From Pseudocercospora fijiensis CIRAD86 (taxonomy: Eukaryota > Ascomycota > Dothideomycetes > Mycosphaerellales > Mycosphaerellaceae), in NCBI RefSeq assembly GCF_000340215.1, contig NW_006921544.1:774599-838598 (forward strand): DNA of 64,000 nt, written 5' to 3'. A program made the position numbers and the translations under genes. The number at the start of each line of letters is the position of its first letter. The stretch's first letter is position 1. The notes under the pieces were generated by a model. The model did no database searches. It worked only from the letters and a program-made list of their open reading frames with translations, and was not told where the DNA came from. Of this stretch, positions 1-12,030 are shown piece by piece.

Positions 1-65
1 ATAATACCCTACTAGTAAAGGAACGCGCTAGAATACGCTACTTCTAGGAAAGAGGAAGCCTTACG

Positions 66-800
66 AAAGAAAAGGATTCTAAGGCTTTCTTCTAGTAACT
101 TAAGGACGTCTTCGCGGATAGTAATAAAGCTACGAAGGCGCTAGAGCAACTCTAAGCCCTAAGGCATTCTTAGGGATAACCCTAGTACGACTACTAGCTA
201 GAATTCGATAGCCTCCTACTAAGTATAGGCAGAGACTATTAGACCGACGATACGAAAATCGGGTACTTAAAGAATACCTTCTCGAACGCGGCTAAGACCT
301 ATACTACCGCTATATTAAAGATTAAGGATTACTACCTCTACGTAGAAGAAGTCGAGCGAATTATAATAAACCTCGAGACGACGGACTAATTTAAATAAGC
401 CGCGAAACGCTAGTTAGAAAGGAAGAAAGAGGCCGCAAGCCCTACGGTCTTTATCCTACCCTATACGGCTCCTATAGCGAACCCGAAGGTCGACTCTAAT
501 AGAGACGTAGTTATAAACCCTACCTAAACGAACGCTTTCTATAGAAAGAACCGTAGAGACTAATAAAGAATAGTAGAGAAGCTTAGAGCTAAATACGTCG
601 ACTCTATAAAGAGAGAGAAACGTAAGGAGAAAAGGCTCTACTTCTATTACGGAGCGAGTAGATACTATATTCGCGATTACTCGTACGTACTAGCGGTTTA
701 GCCTACTAAGATTAGTATCGCCTCTATATACTCTATACTAGAGGATATAGAAGAATAGTCGGACTTAAGTAGTTCTAACTTAGGAAAAGAGTAACTCTCG
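66..800 (+). pseudogene. Gag of Gypsy-C, RIP-mutated
   Basis: One frame starting at base 66 stays coding-like for over 200 codons, interrupted only by TAG/TAA. It includes LKDVFADSNKATKALEQL and later YLKNTFSNAAKTYTTAI, typical of fungal Gypsy Gag with its retrotrans_gag fold. In the same frame, 636-680 encodes a degraded CCHC zinc knuckle (LYFYYGASRYYIRDY), in which the Cys and His positions are now Tyr, as expected from TGC to TAC and CAC to TAC changes. The protein would form the virus-like particle and bind RNA. The start codon is not visible because the window begins inside or just before the gene. Confidence 0.8.
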
Positions 801-849
801 CTTATAGTTAGGAGTCGGGAGTAGATAAGGTATAGATAAAGAAATAGAA

Positions 850-2165
850 AGAAGTTAAAAAGGAAATAAACGGGAACCTTATATATACCGATATAGTCCG
901 CGAAAATAACGTCGGAACTTCTACTCTTATTAATAAAGAATACTAGTACTACGCTATAATTAACGCTAGCCTAGCTAAAGGCCTTAGGCTTAGCTATATT
1001 AGCTGTAAGTCCTAAGAGGTAAAGAGAGCGTCGTCTATAATATAGGACGCGAAAATTATTAGAGTCGTCGTCTTCTAGATAGAAATTTATAGGTTTCGAT
1101 AGACGGTATACGCTTACGTCGTACTAGGATTAGCTTTCCCTTTTATCTTAGGGAACCTATAGAAGGTATATAATAAGGTTAGGACTACGCCTAAGAAGTA
1201 ATAGTACTACTACGGGAGAGCTCGGTATTAGGTTAAAAAAGGGCGCTATTACTATAAATTCGATATAAGCGGGAATATCGCTACGATCGACGCTATAAGG
1301 AGCCTACTTACCGCGATAATCGCCGAAAATATCGAGAAAGCTCTAAAAACGAAGGAATACCCGATAATTAAGGAGCTAAAGAAGAAACTATCCCTAGAGG
1401 TTCGCGATAGAGCCGCGCTATTTTATTATAGGGAAGCTAACAAGTTAGCGCCCTACTATACCGTCCTAGTATCGATTATATAATAGAACTCTATAAAAAA
1501 CTAGCCGGATCCTAGCTATAGCTCCCCTAGGGCCCGCTCTATAGTATACCGAAATAAGAGCTCCTAGTCTTATAAAAGTTACTTAACGAGCGCTTAGAGA
1601 AGGGGTTTATAAGACCTACGAACTCCGAAGCGGCGGCGCTCGTACTTTTCGTTAAAAAGCCTAGGGGAAGACTTTGCTTCTACTACGACTATAGGGCGCT
1701 TAACGCTCTTACGAAGTACAATAGGTATCCCTTTCTACGAATCCCGGATACTATAAAGAACCTAACGGAAGCCCGATAGTTAACTAAGGTTAACGTAGTC
1801 TCGGCCTTTTATAAGATAAGGATAGTAAAAGGATACGAGTATAAAACGGCCTTCTATACTAGGCTAGGTTTATTCTAGTAGCTAGTATGCCCTTTTAGTT
1901 TATCCGGAGCCCCGGTAACGTTTTAACGTATATTAATACTCTCGTATAGGTATATCTAGACGACTTTACGTCGGCGTATATATACGACTTAGTAATCTAC
2001 TCGAGCGGTATAAGGGAAGATTATTTCTATAAGGTAAGGACCGTTCTTAAGAAGCTTTAGGACGGAGGCCTTTACCTCGATTTAAAGAAGAGCGAATTTG
2101 CCTATAAAAAGATTAAGTATCTAGGGTTTATTATTTACGCCGATAGAGGAGGGATATAAGGATAT
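850..2165 (+). pseudogene. Protease and reverse transcriptase (N-terminal half) of Gypsy-C
   Basis: From 1558 a frame reads NERLEKGFIRPTNSEAAAL, then VKKPRGRLCFYYDYRALNAL, the fingers/palm of Ty3/Gypsy RT. A one-base deletion at about 1930 shifts the frame. After it, VYLDDFTSAYIYDLVIYSS (from 1950) carries an intact YLDD catalytic box at 1953-1964. The stretch ends at about 2165 after YLGFIIYADRGGI, the RT region just before the thumb/connection. Region 850-1450 probably holds the aspartic protease but I cannot pick out its DTG/DSG motif with confidence. The rest of pol lies at 25033-26285, on the far side of Helitron-A. Confidence 0.85.
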
Positions 2166-2192
2166 ACTTATAGCCCTACGAGTACTAATAAG

Positions 2193-2242
2193 TCTAGCGA
2201 AGCGGAAGAGCTAAGCCCTAATAGCGAGCGCGAAATAACGAT
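2193..2242. repeat. Helitron-A left (3') terminal inverted repeat
   Basis: TCTAGCGAAGCGGAAG at 2193 and GCGAGCGCGAAATAACGAT ending at 2242 both recur, inverted, at the right end (24912-25024). There they are separated by about 75 extra bases. On the element's own strand this is the 3' end, finishing in CTAGA. Inverted ends of unequal spacing recall the Helitron2/Helentron group. Confidence 0.7.
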
Positions 2243-2287
2243 CTCTTGCTTAATAAGCGATAGCACAAGCTATTAGTACCCTCTATA

Positions 2288-2368
2288 CAACTTAGGCTAA
2301 AAGGGCTTGTTAAGAAGTATACAATTAGTACCTACTACGCAACTTATACTAAAAGGGCTTGTTAATAA
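2288..2368. repeat. Two-copy tandem repeat, about 52 bp
   Basis: The segment CTAAAAGGGCTTGTTAA occurs twice (about 2297 and 2349) with similar flanks (CAACTTAGG / CAACTTATA). It lies in the 3' subterminal part of Helitron-A. No function assigned. Confidence 0.6.
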
Positions 2369-2388
2369 TCGACAGATTTACTATAAGC

Positions 2389-2428
2389 GATCGCAACTAT
2401 AAGCGGTATACCGCTTGTGCTCGCGATC
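2389..2428. repeat. Hairpin near the Helitron-A 3' end
   Basis: GATCGC (2389-2394) pairs with GCGATC (2423-2428), and the centre is the 16-bp palindrome AAGCGGTATACCGCTT (2401-2416). Helitrons carry a terminator hairpin close to the 3' end. This one is about 200 bp inside, so it is a candidate at most. Confidence 0.5.
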
Positions 2429-3610
2429 TGTACTTATAGCTCTATAGTACCTGCTCTACCTATATATTATTCGCATCTCTATTATTTAAAGCGCAGTCCC
2501 TTAAAGCGTAGTCCTTTAAGTTCTATCTATATTAACCTTATTACTATATTCCTCTTAGTAAGTTGGTTCTTGCTTAGTGCCCTATATATCCGCTATCTCT
2601 GCGTCCTGCGAAGCTATTACTTCCTAAGTGCCTATTAGATCTTATTGCTATTAATTATTATATACGGCAGCCTATTATACTATTATCGCCTCGTATACTA
2701 TTTCCTCTTAAGAGTTGCGATCTTTGTAGCGAATAAAGATCTTGGTGCTACGACGAAAGTGGGAGCTAACGCCCTCTACTAAAGCAAGTCTATACTCGAA
2801 TTCGTAATTAAGCTAATACTATAGATGCTGATCTACGAGGCGACGAGCTAGCTATATAATATTAAGAATGTCGCCTAGCTAAAACAAAGCATGTGTATAG
2901 CGAGTAATATAATCCTAAGAAGCAATAGGGTTTGTCTAGCTAGGTTGCTATCGCTATAGCTATCGTACCTGCTATACTTACTATTAGTTCGCTACGACTC
3001 GCTAGAAGAAGTCCGTATTTGTAGGATTAGTTGTAGGTAGCTGTAACGTAGGCGGACTATATACTAGGTAGATGGCACCTGTAGGCTACTACTATTAGGT
3101 AAATTAATCTTCCTACTCTAGCTAACCTTACTTACCTTGCTAAGGAGGAGGTTAAATAGTATATAGAGGTGCCTACTAAGGAAACTTCTCCTTAAACATC
3201 CTAACTAAAGTCTAGACTAATAGTATATAAACACTGCCTTCTTGTAGCGGCTAGCGATAATTATAAGCTTTAGGCGGAGCGTACGTAAAGTTAAGAGTAA
3301 TCCGATTTAGGTTAAATAGTATTTATAGATCCTATATAAGAATCTTCTATATCTACTTAGTATAGGCAATAGTCTAGAGGTCCTTCTATAATTGCGCTCG
3401 CTCCCGCTACTAACGCTCTTGCTACTATACTTACTACTAGCGACGCAGTTATTCTTAACGCTTCTTCTATGCGTCTTTACGGTTAGATATATTATCGCGC
3501 GAAGGCGGCTACTCCGCTAGGTTAGGAGCTTCTAAAGAAAGGACATCTCTAACCGGTAGTATACGCTAAGGCCGACGACGTATATAGTTAGTATACCGAG
3601 TAGTAATAGA
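2429..3610. other. Helitron-A 3' region without a recognisable gene
   Basis: About 1.2 kb between the end of the helicase and the terminal repeats. CpA content is higher than in the flanking Gypsy-C. A 73-codon open frame on the + strand (2417-2638) looks like chance: it is hydrophobic, of low complexity, and matches nothing. I see no second gene here. Confidence 0.5.
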
Positions 3611-6600
3611 TTAGTTGACTTTGCCTTGCTTAAAGCGCTTATAAAAGTTAAATAGTTCCTTAAACATTATATCTCTAAGAGCCCTAGCCCGAGAATAGGC
3701 AATATATACTAGGCTAGGAGTAAAGTCCTTCTTCGAAATATTAAGAACAACCTAGTCTAGGGTTCTGCCTTAAGATTTATAAACTATAACGGTATATACG
3801 ATAGTAACTAGAAATTAGGTGCGAATATAGCGCGTATCTTAACGCTAGTTATATAGCTACTCGCGGCGTATAGGCATAATAGGCACGATACGCTCTAGTA
3901 TATTATAGGTATTATTAGGGTCGTACTTATCGTTAAGGGTCGGACCTTCGTACTTATCGAGCTATACGAGAAGGATAGTTAGAATACGCTAGATAATCTC
4001 GGTATAATTATCGCTATTGTCCTCTTAAACAATGTCGCGTACGGTGCCTAAGCTACTATTAATAACTCCTCCTTCTACCTATAGGTTTTACGTAACTATA
4101 ATACGAGCCCTAACGTATAGGGGTAGGCGAGGATATAAGTTGCTACCGTTCTTATAAGAAGCCTATACGGCCTATAGAATACCGGAGTGCTTAGCAACTA
4201 AGATACGAATTAGTATATTGTTATCTCGTATTACGTCCTAGTTAAAGGCATTAACCTGCTTCTTATATAGATATAGGCGTAAGGCATCTTTAAACCGGTC
4301 TTACTTAGCCTAAGGTAAATTAGGCCTTAGGCGCGTAACGAGCGTCTCCTAGTAATCGATACTTCTACCTCCTAGCGCATTCCGTAGACCTTTAAGGGCT
4401 TTACGGAAGGCATAAGAAGTAGCATCTATGCCTTACTATCGCTAAATTACGTTTAGTTAAATAGTCTAATTAAATATCCGGTATAGACTATACCTAGCAA
4501 TGTCTTCTAGCGTATATAGGTCCTCTAATCTTAAGAAGAGAGGTCTACTACCTATAGGCAATAACTAATAGAAATCGCTAGTAATAACGATATAACGCCC
4601 TTTAAATAGTATCTCTTTACTATCTTCTCGTATAAAGCTAATTTGTCGGAGCCGCGAGTCGATCTAGAATAGAAGAGTAAGATCTAGTATTAACTTCTCG
4701 TCGATAATAATATACTCTATATCGATTGATATATATCGGAACTAATCGAGTGCTTTACTATCGAGAGGAATGTACTCCTTTATAGTTAATAGCAAGCGGA
4801 AGAAGGAGTATACTATACGGCCTTTAATACTATTAGTAGCGGCCCTAGTTAGCGCTAAGCGAACGATTAGGTTAGGCATTATAAGAGCTTAAGCGCCGTA
4901 TTGTTACTTATTACGATTAAACTCGTCTATAAGCCGCTCGAGCTCGGATAATAGTATATCGATACTAAATCACTTTCTAATACCTACTTTACTATCGACG
5001 TTGAGTAGGAAAGGCTAACGATCTCCTAGGTTAGTAAGGAATGCGGTCTAGTAGTTTACTAGCTTATCGAAGAAAAGCTTCTAGGTAGGAGCTAAGCTAG
5101 CAATACGCTGCTATAGATCTACTAGTACGCTAACACGCTATACTATCGTAGTTAAGCCGCGGTAGTCCTTCTAAAAGTCCTTAATATTAGCCGCCTAAAT
5201 ACTATACTTGCCGATATAAGCAGTCTACTAATACTTAATATCGATTTGTCGGTTACTAAAGGCATTTAGATCTTTAAGTCGCTCTCCCGGCCGGTACTAA
5301 GGTAGGGTAGTAGCAAGTAATGCTTTATCGGAAGCTTTAAGCTCGGGATCGTAGTATTCTTCCTCGAATAGGTCTACCGTTAGATCTAGCAAACTTACGC
5401 CTATATAATTATTAGGATAATTGTGATTGTTCTTGCACTATTTATAGGTACTAGACTACGTTATATATACTATAGGGGGATTGTCCGTATCCCTAGTATC
5501 GTCTATAAAGATATAGCTATTCTTAAGCGAAGGGTAAGCGCTATCTAACGGATAATATAAAGCAATCTTAGTACGGCACTAGTCCTAGTATGTTCTATCC
5601 TCCCTATTAGGTATACCACTATACTTTAGGTACTAATTAATAACTCGTAGCTTCGATCGCGGGCGCTTCTTATAGGTACGGAAGTCCTACTTAGTTAGGA
5701 ATTCGAATAGTATTAGATTAGGCCGGTTAACTAGATTAGACTTAGCAAATCGCGCCTTAGGGATACTATAGCGCTCTATATACTTTAGTAATAGTAACTT
5801 GCCCTAGGTTACTAACTCTCCTGCCTCCTTATCGTATCGCTTAGCTCGAGATTAGTCTTCGGGCTTCCGATAGTTAAAGTTCTATACCTTCCGAGAACCG
5901 TTAGTAAGCGGGAGATTAAGAAGTATATATATCTCTTTTTAAGCTAATATGTCGCGCTTACTAATCAATTTGTTAAGTATCTTAGTAAAGAAGGACACTA
6001 TTAGCCGCGTACTAGTAGTATTAATCTTAGGAATCACCTTTCTTCTAAGCTTAATAAAAGACTTACTTCGCTTCTCTTGCTTTATATAGTACTTCCTAAG
6101 ATAGTCGACGGTAGTGCCTTTATTAGTATAGATAGCGATATCGTTGTTACCTAACTAAGTAGCTTAGATTGTACGATTGTAGCTATTTATTCGAGTATCG
6201 TTACGAGGCCCGTTATATATCTAATACCGAGGGTTAGGACCCTTCGTAATAATGCCCGTCTTATATAGATCGCGAGGGAAATAGAAGCGGTAGGATACTA
6301 AGCCTATATCCTTATTCTTACGCTAATAGTACTCGTAACCGCAAGTATATCGCTAGATACGATTTACATTTAGTATTAACTAATACTAACTACTATTAAC
6401 TTTAGATGTCTTTATTTAAAGCACTATAGGCTTACTAGTAACCGGGCCTATACGGGTAGGATCTAGGTTTATAGCTATAACGTACTTCGACTAGAATTAA
6501 GCTAGAGTAGTACGATCCTACTTAGTAAAGGATTAAGGAATAGATAGTCCTTCTCTATCCTTTAGCTAGACTAGTCGATAGTTATAGGAGCTACTACGAC

Positions 6601-7636
6601 CCTAGAATTTGTAACGATTCTAGTAATTAACGACTCTAAACTTCTTGCTAACTAGCTCTATAACGAATTAGTAATAGCGATAGAAATAGTATACTATAAT
6701 CGCTAGATTGTCTCTAAGGTTCTACCGAGCGGTCTTTATACGCTCGTGCTTAGTGCCGGTTAGTATAGTAGGCATGTGCTTCTATTAATGCTACTAATGC
6801 AAATCGGCGGCACTAAATATTAGGAAGAGGTACGGATAGCCTAAACCCTTAATATAATTCTCTAACTCGGCTGTCTTTGCAATCTAGTATATACGTATAC
6901 CGCGAAGGGTGTTGCTATAGCGTATAATAGTAGATAGTAGGCGCTTCGTATCGTTATCGTTATTATCGATAGCGTTACGAAGATTATTAATAGTAATCTC
7001 TTTAAAGTCGGGATTCTACTATATAATATAGTCCGCCTTCTTACGTGTCTGCTTTCTTATAGGCGTATTTAGTACGATATACCGGAAGCGCGAATAGCTC
7101 GCGAATCGATAACGAACAGGTCTAGTACCGTCGTCGTACTTAATTATATACTTAATCTAGTCGTCGTATAAGACCTCTCGCGGGCGTAGATCGATATAGT
7201 CCGTAACTCCCTACAGTATTAGCGTCGGGAATGCGCGTATATAGAGCTTCTAGGTACTATTAAACTTATTAAGAGGTGTTAGATTAAAGTTAGGTATAGT
7301 AAGCTAGTACTACTAAGCTAGAGCCTCTAAAGAGGCATCTATTTAAGCTATAGCAAGATCGTTTGCTTTATTAGCTTTCTATTGCCGCTATAGTTCCTAA
7401 TCCTAAGGAATCTCGTTTAATACGGTACGTATACCTTTAGGAATATATACTTATAGTAGCGCTACTTCGAAAGGGAAGTTAGCTAAGCTGTCCTACTCCT
7501 ACTAGGTACCTAGTTAACTATTAGGTTAAGTACTAGCCTATATATCTAGACGTACGCTCGAATAACCTTACTAATCCTAATTAAGTTGCTTAGTAGGCGG
7601 TAGAGGGAGATCCTCTTCCTTATACTCTTCTAGTAC
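3611..7636 (-). pseudogene. Helitron-A RepHel, Rep and helicase part
   Basis: The protein nicks and unwinds DNA for rolling-circle transposition. Reading leftwards: FPTLIL then DYIDLRPREVLYDD and YDDGTRPVRYRFASYSRFRY (about 7250-7080), the Rep approach region. GLGYPYLFLIFSAADLH follows (about 6820). GRSSSYNYRL (about 6570-6600) is where the HUH motif should be, both His now Tyr. The helicase follows with DIEYIIIDEKLILDL (Walker B, about 4680), SRLRQI, ITSDFYxLLP (about 4570), and a motif V/VI block YKSxGRTLD with VYIAYSRARALRDIMFKEL (about 3780-3670). The last codon before an in-frame TAA is at 3611, but that TAA could be a RIP-changed CAA. Stops throughout are TAG/TAA. The N-terminal part continues at 19700-22950 beyond the LINE. 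Confidence 0.85.
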
Positions 7637-7652
7637 GTTAATCCTATATATA
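7637..7652. repeat. Target-site duplication of the LINE (left copy)
   Basis: GTTAATCCTATATATA is repeated exactly at 19684-19699 on the far side of the LINE. A 16-bp duplication fits target-primed reverse transcription. It lies inside the Helitron-A RepHel gene. Confidence 0.9.
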
Positions 7653-7855
7653 GATAGATAGATAGATATTTCATTTGCCTGTTGTAGTGCCTTTCGGCCT
7701 ATGCAGGTCTGTTTCTATATATTGTTTTAGGTAGGAAACCAACTTAGTTAGTAAAAACCTCCCTCCTGTCCTATTTATAAGCGTTGATCTTCCTCGTTTC
7801 CTTGTTTTCCTTCCTCTAAGGTGTACTAGTGTTATAGTTGTTACCCTCTAACTAC
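7653..7855 (-). repeat. LINE 3' tail and 3' UTR
   Basis: Four GATA units adjoin the target duplication (7652-7667). In the element's sense this is a TATC repeat at the 3' terminus, a common tail of Tad-like LINEs in place of poly-A. The rest is untranslated and pyrimidine-rich on the + strand. Confidence 0.75.
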
Positions 7856-7859
7856 CTTG

Positions 7860-10800
7860 CCTGCTACCCTGCCCTTCTTTCCCCCTCTTCTTCCCTCCTT
7901 CTTATCTACTCCTTAGTTTCCCTTACTAGTGCGAATTGTTATACAAATCCCTGTTTAATAATCTATTTTACTATCCTCTTTAGGTCTTCTTTACTCTAGA
8001 TTAGCTTGTCGTATTCCCTTTCTATTGCTTTTAGTCTCTAATTACTTCTGCCTTCTAACTATTAAGGGCAGACTAGCAGTATATACTTAGGGTTCTAAGA
8101 TTGGTAGCTATATTAGCAAGCTCTACTTTCAATTCCTAGGACGTTTCTTCTAAACAGGTAAGATCTGAGTCTAATGTGTTTAGATCTGATTTAGATAGCT
8201 AGGCTTGCCTCGGCCCTATTTAGGTCCTTATAGAGCTAGTAGTTGTATTAACCAAATTTAATTAGTGCCTTTAGGGTTCCTAGTCTGACTTGTGTTTTAT
8301 TCTATTCCTGCTTCTATAGGTATCTAGCAATTGATTCTGCTAGGCTTTGTTTCTCTCCCTTTAGCTTGTCTTCCTTTAGCCTTATATTTGGTCCCTAAAG
8401 CTCTTTCTCTAGCATTTCTCTTATTAAGACTCTATATTGCTCTAAGTCTTTGACTTTCTAGGGAGTTATTTATAGTCTATCTCGCCTCCTAGTCCTAATG
8501 TACTAGGCTTTTATCTTGTCTAGTGCCTTTTAGATAGTCTATTAGGCTAGGTATTCTATTATCTTTGCTACATATTAGTGTCTTAGTCCCTTAAAGTATT
8601 GTTTAACTAGTAGGATCCCTAATTCTATTTCTACTACCCTTATTAGTGTAGTTTTATATGCTCCTAGGATTTTCTTTAGGCTTTAGGTTTAGGACCTACT
8701 AACTAGTTACTTAATCCTCTTTAGTGTTTTCTCCTAGGCTGTCTATATCTATGCTCTATATAGCATTGCTAGCTTAACAATTGCTTTGTATATAACTTTA
8801 GCTTTCTCGAATATAGCCCCCTATATAGAGGCTATAAGCCTATTAATAGATTGCATATTAGCGTCTACCCTCTGCTTTACCTTCTTTACTTATAGTCCCT
8901 AATTTAGTTTTAGATCTAGCTAGATCCCTAGTACCCTAAGCTCTGTTAATAGTTGGGTTTCAAAGCCTTAGATAGTGATTGATTGCTTTATATTATAGGT
9001 TGATTTAGCCTTGCTAAAGTGGATAAGCTAGTACTTTTCCGGGGCGAATTTTGCTCTATACCTCCTTACCTATTTTTTATACTCCTAGTGCTTCTCTTCT
9101 AGGATCTTATAGTTGGTTTCTATTGTCTTAGACTAGGCTAGGATGTTTGTGTTATCTACAAATCCTAATGCTAATGTGTTTTTTGATTCTAGGAGTAGGA
9201 GTAGGTCTACTATAAAGATAAGGAAGAGGATTAGGGAGAGTATTAATCCTTAGGGGATTCCCTTTTTAGTTAGCATTGGATCTGATTTGAATTTACTTAG
9301 AATAAGCTGTATTGATCTTTCCTATAGGAAGGACTAGATAAATTAGACTATCTAGTTTAGTATAGCTTTCTGTTTAAGTATATATAGGAGCCTTTTATAG
9401 GAGATATTGTTAAAGGCTCCTAAGATATTAAGGGAGAGGAGGGTTGCTACCTAGTTTTAACTATAGTGCTAGATATGCCTAATCTGTTCTATAATTAGTT
9501 CTATAGCTATTAGTGTTGACCTCTTCTTTCTTCCTCCTATCTAGCCTTTAGGAAGGATGTTCCTTTCCTCGGTAAAGGTTGTTAGCCTTTTAGCGACAAT
9601 TTTTTCTAGTACCTTGCCTATTGTGTTAAGTAGGGCTATTAGTCTATAGGCCTTAAGCTATGTATAGTCTTCCTTCTAGGGCTTTCTTAGCACTACTGTT
9701 AGGGACTTCCTAAATAGTCTTAGGTAGTGTCCTAGTGCTAGGCTTTATAAAAAGATATTAGCTAGTGCTAGGGCTATCCCCTTCCTATATGCTTTTAGAA
9801 GTTTGTTATAGATCTTGTCTTCTCCTAGTGCCTTATTACCTAGAATTTTCTTTAGGATCCTTTTAATAGTTTCGGGTTTGACCTAGGTGTCTCTTAGTGT
9901 GCCTAGCAGTAGAGTCTCTTATTCTGTCTCCTTTATGTCTAATAGGTCTACTTATACTTTTCTATAGAAGAAGTATTGGCCTAGGGCTCTTGCTTTCCCT
10001 TCTATTATAGTCTACATTTGTCCTTATTAGTCTATAATGTCCGGGAATTGTAGTAGTATGTCCTTATCCTATTTAGGTCTCCTTACCTATTTAGCTATCC
10101 TCTATATCTCCTCTAGTTTCTTTGTAATCATCCCTACTATAGATCTCTATTCTTGTATCTTGTCTTTCTTAATCTAGATCTTCTTTTCCTAGTAGGCTTT
10201 ATTGTAGTTGTCCTATACTTCCTAGGTATAGGTTTGTGTCTACTGCCTCCTAGCCTTCCTTACTGCTTTAACCTTCCTTATACACTTACTAGTCTAGTAT
10301 AGTTGCTAGTATAGTAAATGTTTCTTTGCTAGGGTATGCTTTCTAGCTACCTATTTTAGGACTCCTATTAGTTCTTCTACTGCTTTATTAATATCCTCTA
10401 GCCTTAGTAGGTGCTTTGTTAAGAGTTCCTCTAGTTTTAGGTCCCTTTTTAGTTCCTCCCTAATCCTGCCCTATTAGGCACCTTTCTAGTTAAGCTTCTC
10501 CTCTAGTTCCCTTTCCTAATTAGCTTAGACATTCAGCTCAATCTGCACCGGGAAGTAGTCTAATAATTCTTCTAGTTCCTAGTTGATCCTGTATCTTGTA
10601 ATCCTGTTCCTAATCTAATATAATACAAAGTATAGGTCTAGTATGCTACTGCTTCCCCTTGCCTCCTAAGTAATTAGTCCCTTTAGGGTAACAATTTCCA
10701 TTCCTTCCCTCTCTAATATGTTAATCAGTCTTCCTACTAGGAAGTAGTAAGCTAGGGTAAAGTCTAAGCCCTAGAGGGGGTAGTAGAGGTTGAAATCCCT

Positions 10801-11245
10801 AAGTAGGATTTAGTAGGTGTTCCCCTAGATAACTCTAGATAGTCTTTCTAGGGTTTTCAGTTAGGTACTGCTTCTTAAGTCTAGTAGTAGGTTGTATATA
10901 TAGTAGACTTAGAGTGTACCTTAGGATGTCTCTACTTAAACTAATGTTAGGTCCCTATCTTCTTATAGTATAGCCTGCTAGGTTTCTGTATCTATCTCCT
11001 TACTAATGTAGATGTATGTCCTTAGGGCTCCCTAGTTATAGATAATTGGGTAGTATCTTAAGTCTTTGACTATTACTAGTCTCTTTATATATAGGTTAAG
11101 CTAGGGCTCTTAGATTGCAATAATGTAATGTTCTTTTAGGTTTAGTGCTTAAAGGAAGCTCCTCTATACCTTGTCTTTGCTCTTGTTGACATTGTACTAT
11201 ATAATGTTTAGTAATGTTGCAATGCTTATTAGGTTTTATCTATAT
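7860..11245 (-). pseudogene. LINE ORF2: endonuclease, reverse transcriptase, Cys/His tail
   Basis: ORF2 nicks the target and copies the RNA. On the - strand the AP-endonuclease start reads YNVNKSKDKV (about 11190) with IIAIxEPxLN soon after, and GDFNLYYP lies at about 10779-10800 (the GDFN motif). RT follows, with TKKGIPxGLILSLILFL (about 9260-9210) and GFVDNTNIL (9140-9166). The expected catalytic FxDD box reads FVDN, which RIP can produce from GATGAC. The C-terminal part at 8300-8050 reads YKDLNRAEASLAI and SYLFRRNVLGIESRACxYSY, with a late HILLVCP-like motif, the zinc-binding tail of this group. Stops are TAG/TAA only. Start and stop limits are approximate. Confidence 0.85.
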
Positions 11246-11828
11246 TATTTCCCTATAAGTTTTCCTTTAGTCTTCCCTCACTTTAGACTAATATTTAGCT
11301 AAGCTTTGTCTGCCCTACTTCCTTTCCTATAATATTAAGGTATCTTAGTCTCCCTGGTTGCTAGTAACTCTCTTGTACTAGTAACGCCCTGAATGTAAAC
11401 CTATTATCTTGTCTAGACCTCTTTTGTAGCACTTAGCTAGGTTGCTTCTATACCTAGCTGCCCTAGCTTATTGTATATCTTTTTAGTGTGTTGATTCTAG
11501 CTTCTTTTGCCTTCCTAGCTGCCTGTATTCTTACTAGGCATTCCTTCGCCTAAGAGGGGTATCTTTTAGTGCAGTATGTATATCTTGCTTCTCCCTTATA
11601 TGCTTTGCATTCTTTAACCTAGTAATCCCCTATACAATAGGAGCAGGTGTTGGTTGTTTTTGTATACTTAGCCGCTAAGTGTCTATAGTACTAACATTTG
11701 AAGCACTGCATTATCCTATAGTTGCTTCTATATATCTCTATTTCCAATCTTTTAAAGTCCTAGAACAACCCCTAGTCTAGCACTATATTGGCTTGCTCTA
11801 TACTCCCTACCTAGATAATTAGGGACGA
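11246..11828 (-). pseudogene. LINE ORF1, 3' part with zinc knuckles
   Basis: This is the downstream part of the nucleic-acid-binding ORF1 protein, continuing from 18938 across Gypsy-A. MQCFKCxYYRHLAAKYT (about 11715), then CSYCIGDYxVKEC, then YTYCTKRYPSxAKEC (down to about 11545) are three CCHC knuckles. Several Cys/His are still present and others are changed to Tyr or stop. Such knuckles coat the LINE RNA. The run after the knuckles is basic and ends near 11246, where ORF2 starts; start and overlap with ORF2 are not resolved. Confidence 0.8.
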
Positions 11829-11833
11829 CTGCT

Positions 11834-12030
11834 TGTGAGAAGGGTTATGTTAGCAGGTAGATAGGGTAGTAGTAAATCAGTGTAGTATTCGATAAGGATC
11901 TAGGAGGAGAGGGAGGAAGGCAGGAGAGTTAGCCTAACGCTAAGCGCTAAGCCCTGCCTAAGGCATTAAGACCCTAGCTTTACTCGGCCTAATTACATGC
12001 CAATTACGTGTAGCCTCTTTGGCCCTAACA
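11834..12030 (-). repeat. 3' LTR of Gypsy-A
   Basis: 197 bp, TG...CA bounded, preceded by CTGCT (11829-11833). Paired with 18736-18932. Contains AACGCTAAGCGCTAAGCCC, where the partner LTR has retained CpA (GCCAAGCGCCAAG). Confidence 0.97.

Larger units (their letters stand above)
1..2192 (+). mobile_element. Gypsy-C, left part (Ty3/Gypsy retrotransposon, 5' side off window)
   Basis: This is the outermost element at the left edge: a Ty3/Gypsy-type gag-pol relic on the + strand. It holds gag with a zinc knuckle, then protease and reverse transcriptase up to about 2165, where Helitron-A cuts it. The coding sequence resumes at about 25033 with the rest of RT, RNase H and integrase. The 5' LTR lies outside the window and no 3' LTR is seen after 26285. 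Stops are nearly all TAG/TAA at expected Gln/Trp codons, as RIP gives. The 2165-2192 stretch does not match either side and may be a footprint. Confidence 0.85.

Noticed and set aside
2161..2192. TA target duplication for Helitron-A
   Set aside because: TA occurs at both flanks but the sequence is so TpA-rich that this carries no weight; Helitrons do not duplicate their target.
2417..2638. 73-codon open frame on the + strand
   Set aside because: Low-complexity, Leu/Tyr/Ser-rich, opposite to the Helitron gene, no motif; most likely chance in a region of A+T-rich repeats.
7653..7668. Chance microsatellite (GATA)
   Set aside because: It adjoins the LINE target duplication at the 3' end, so it is the LINE tail and not an independent repeat.
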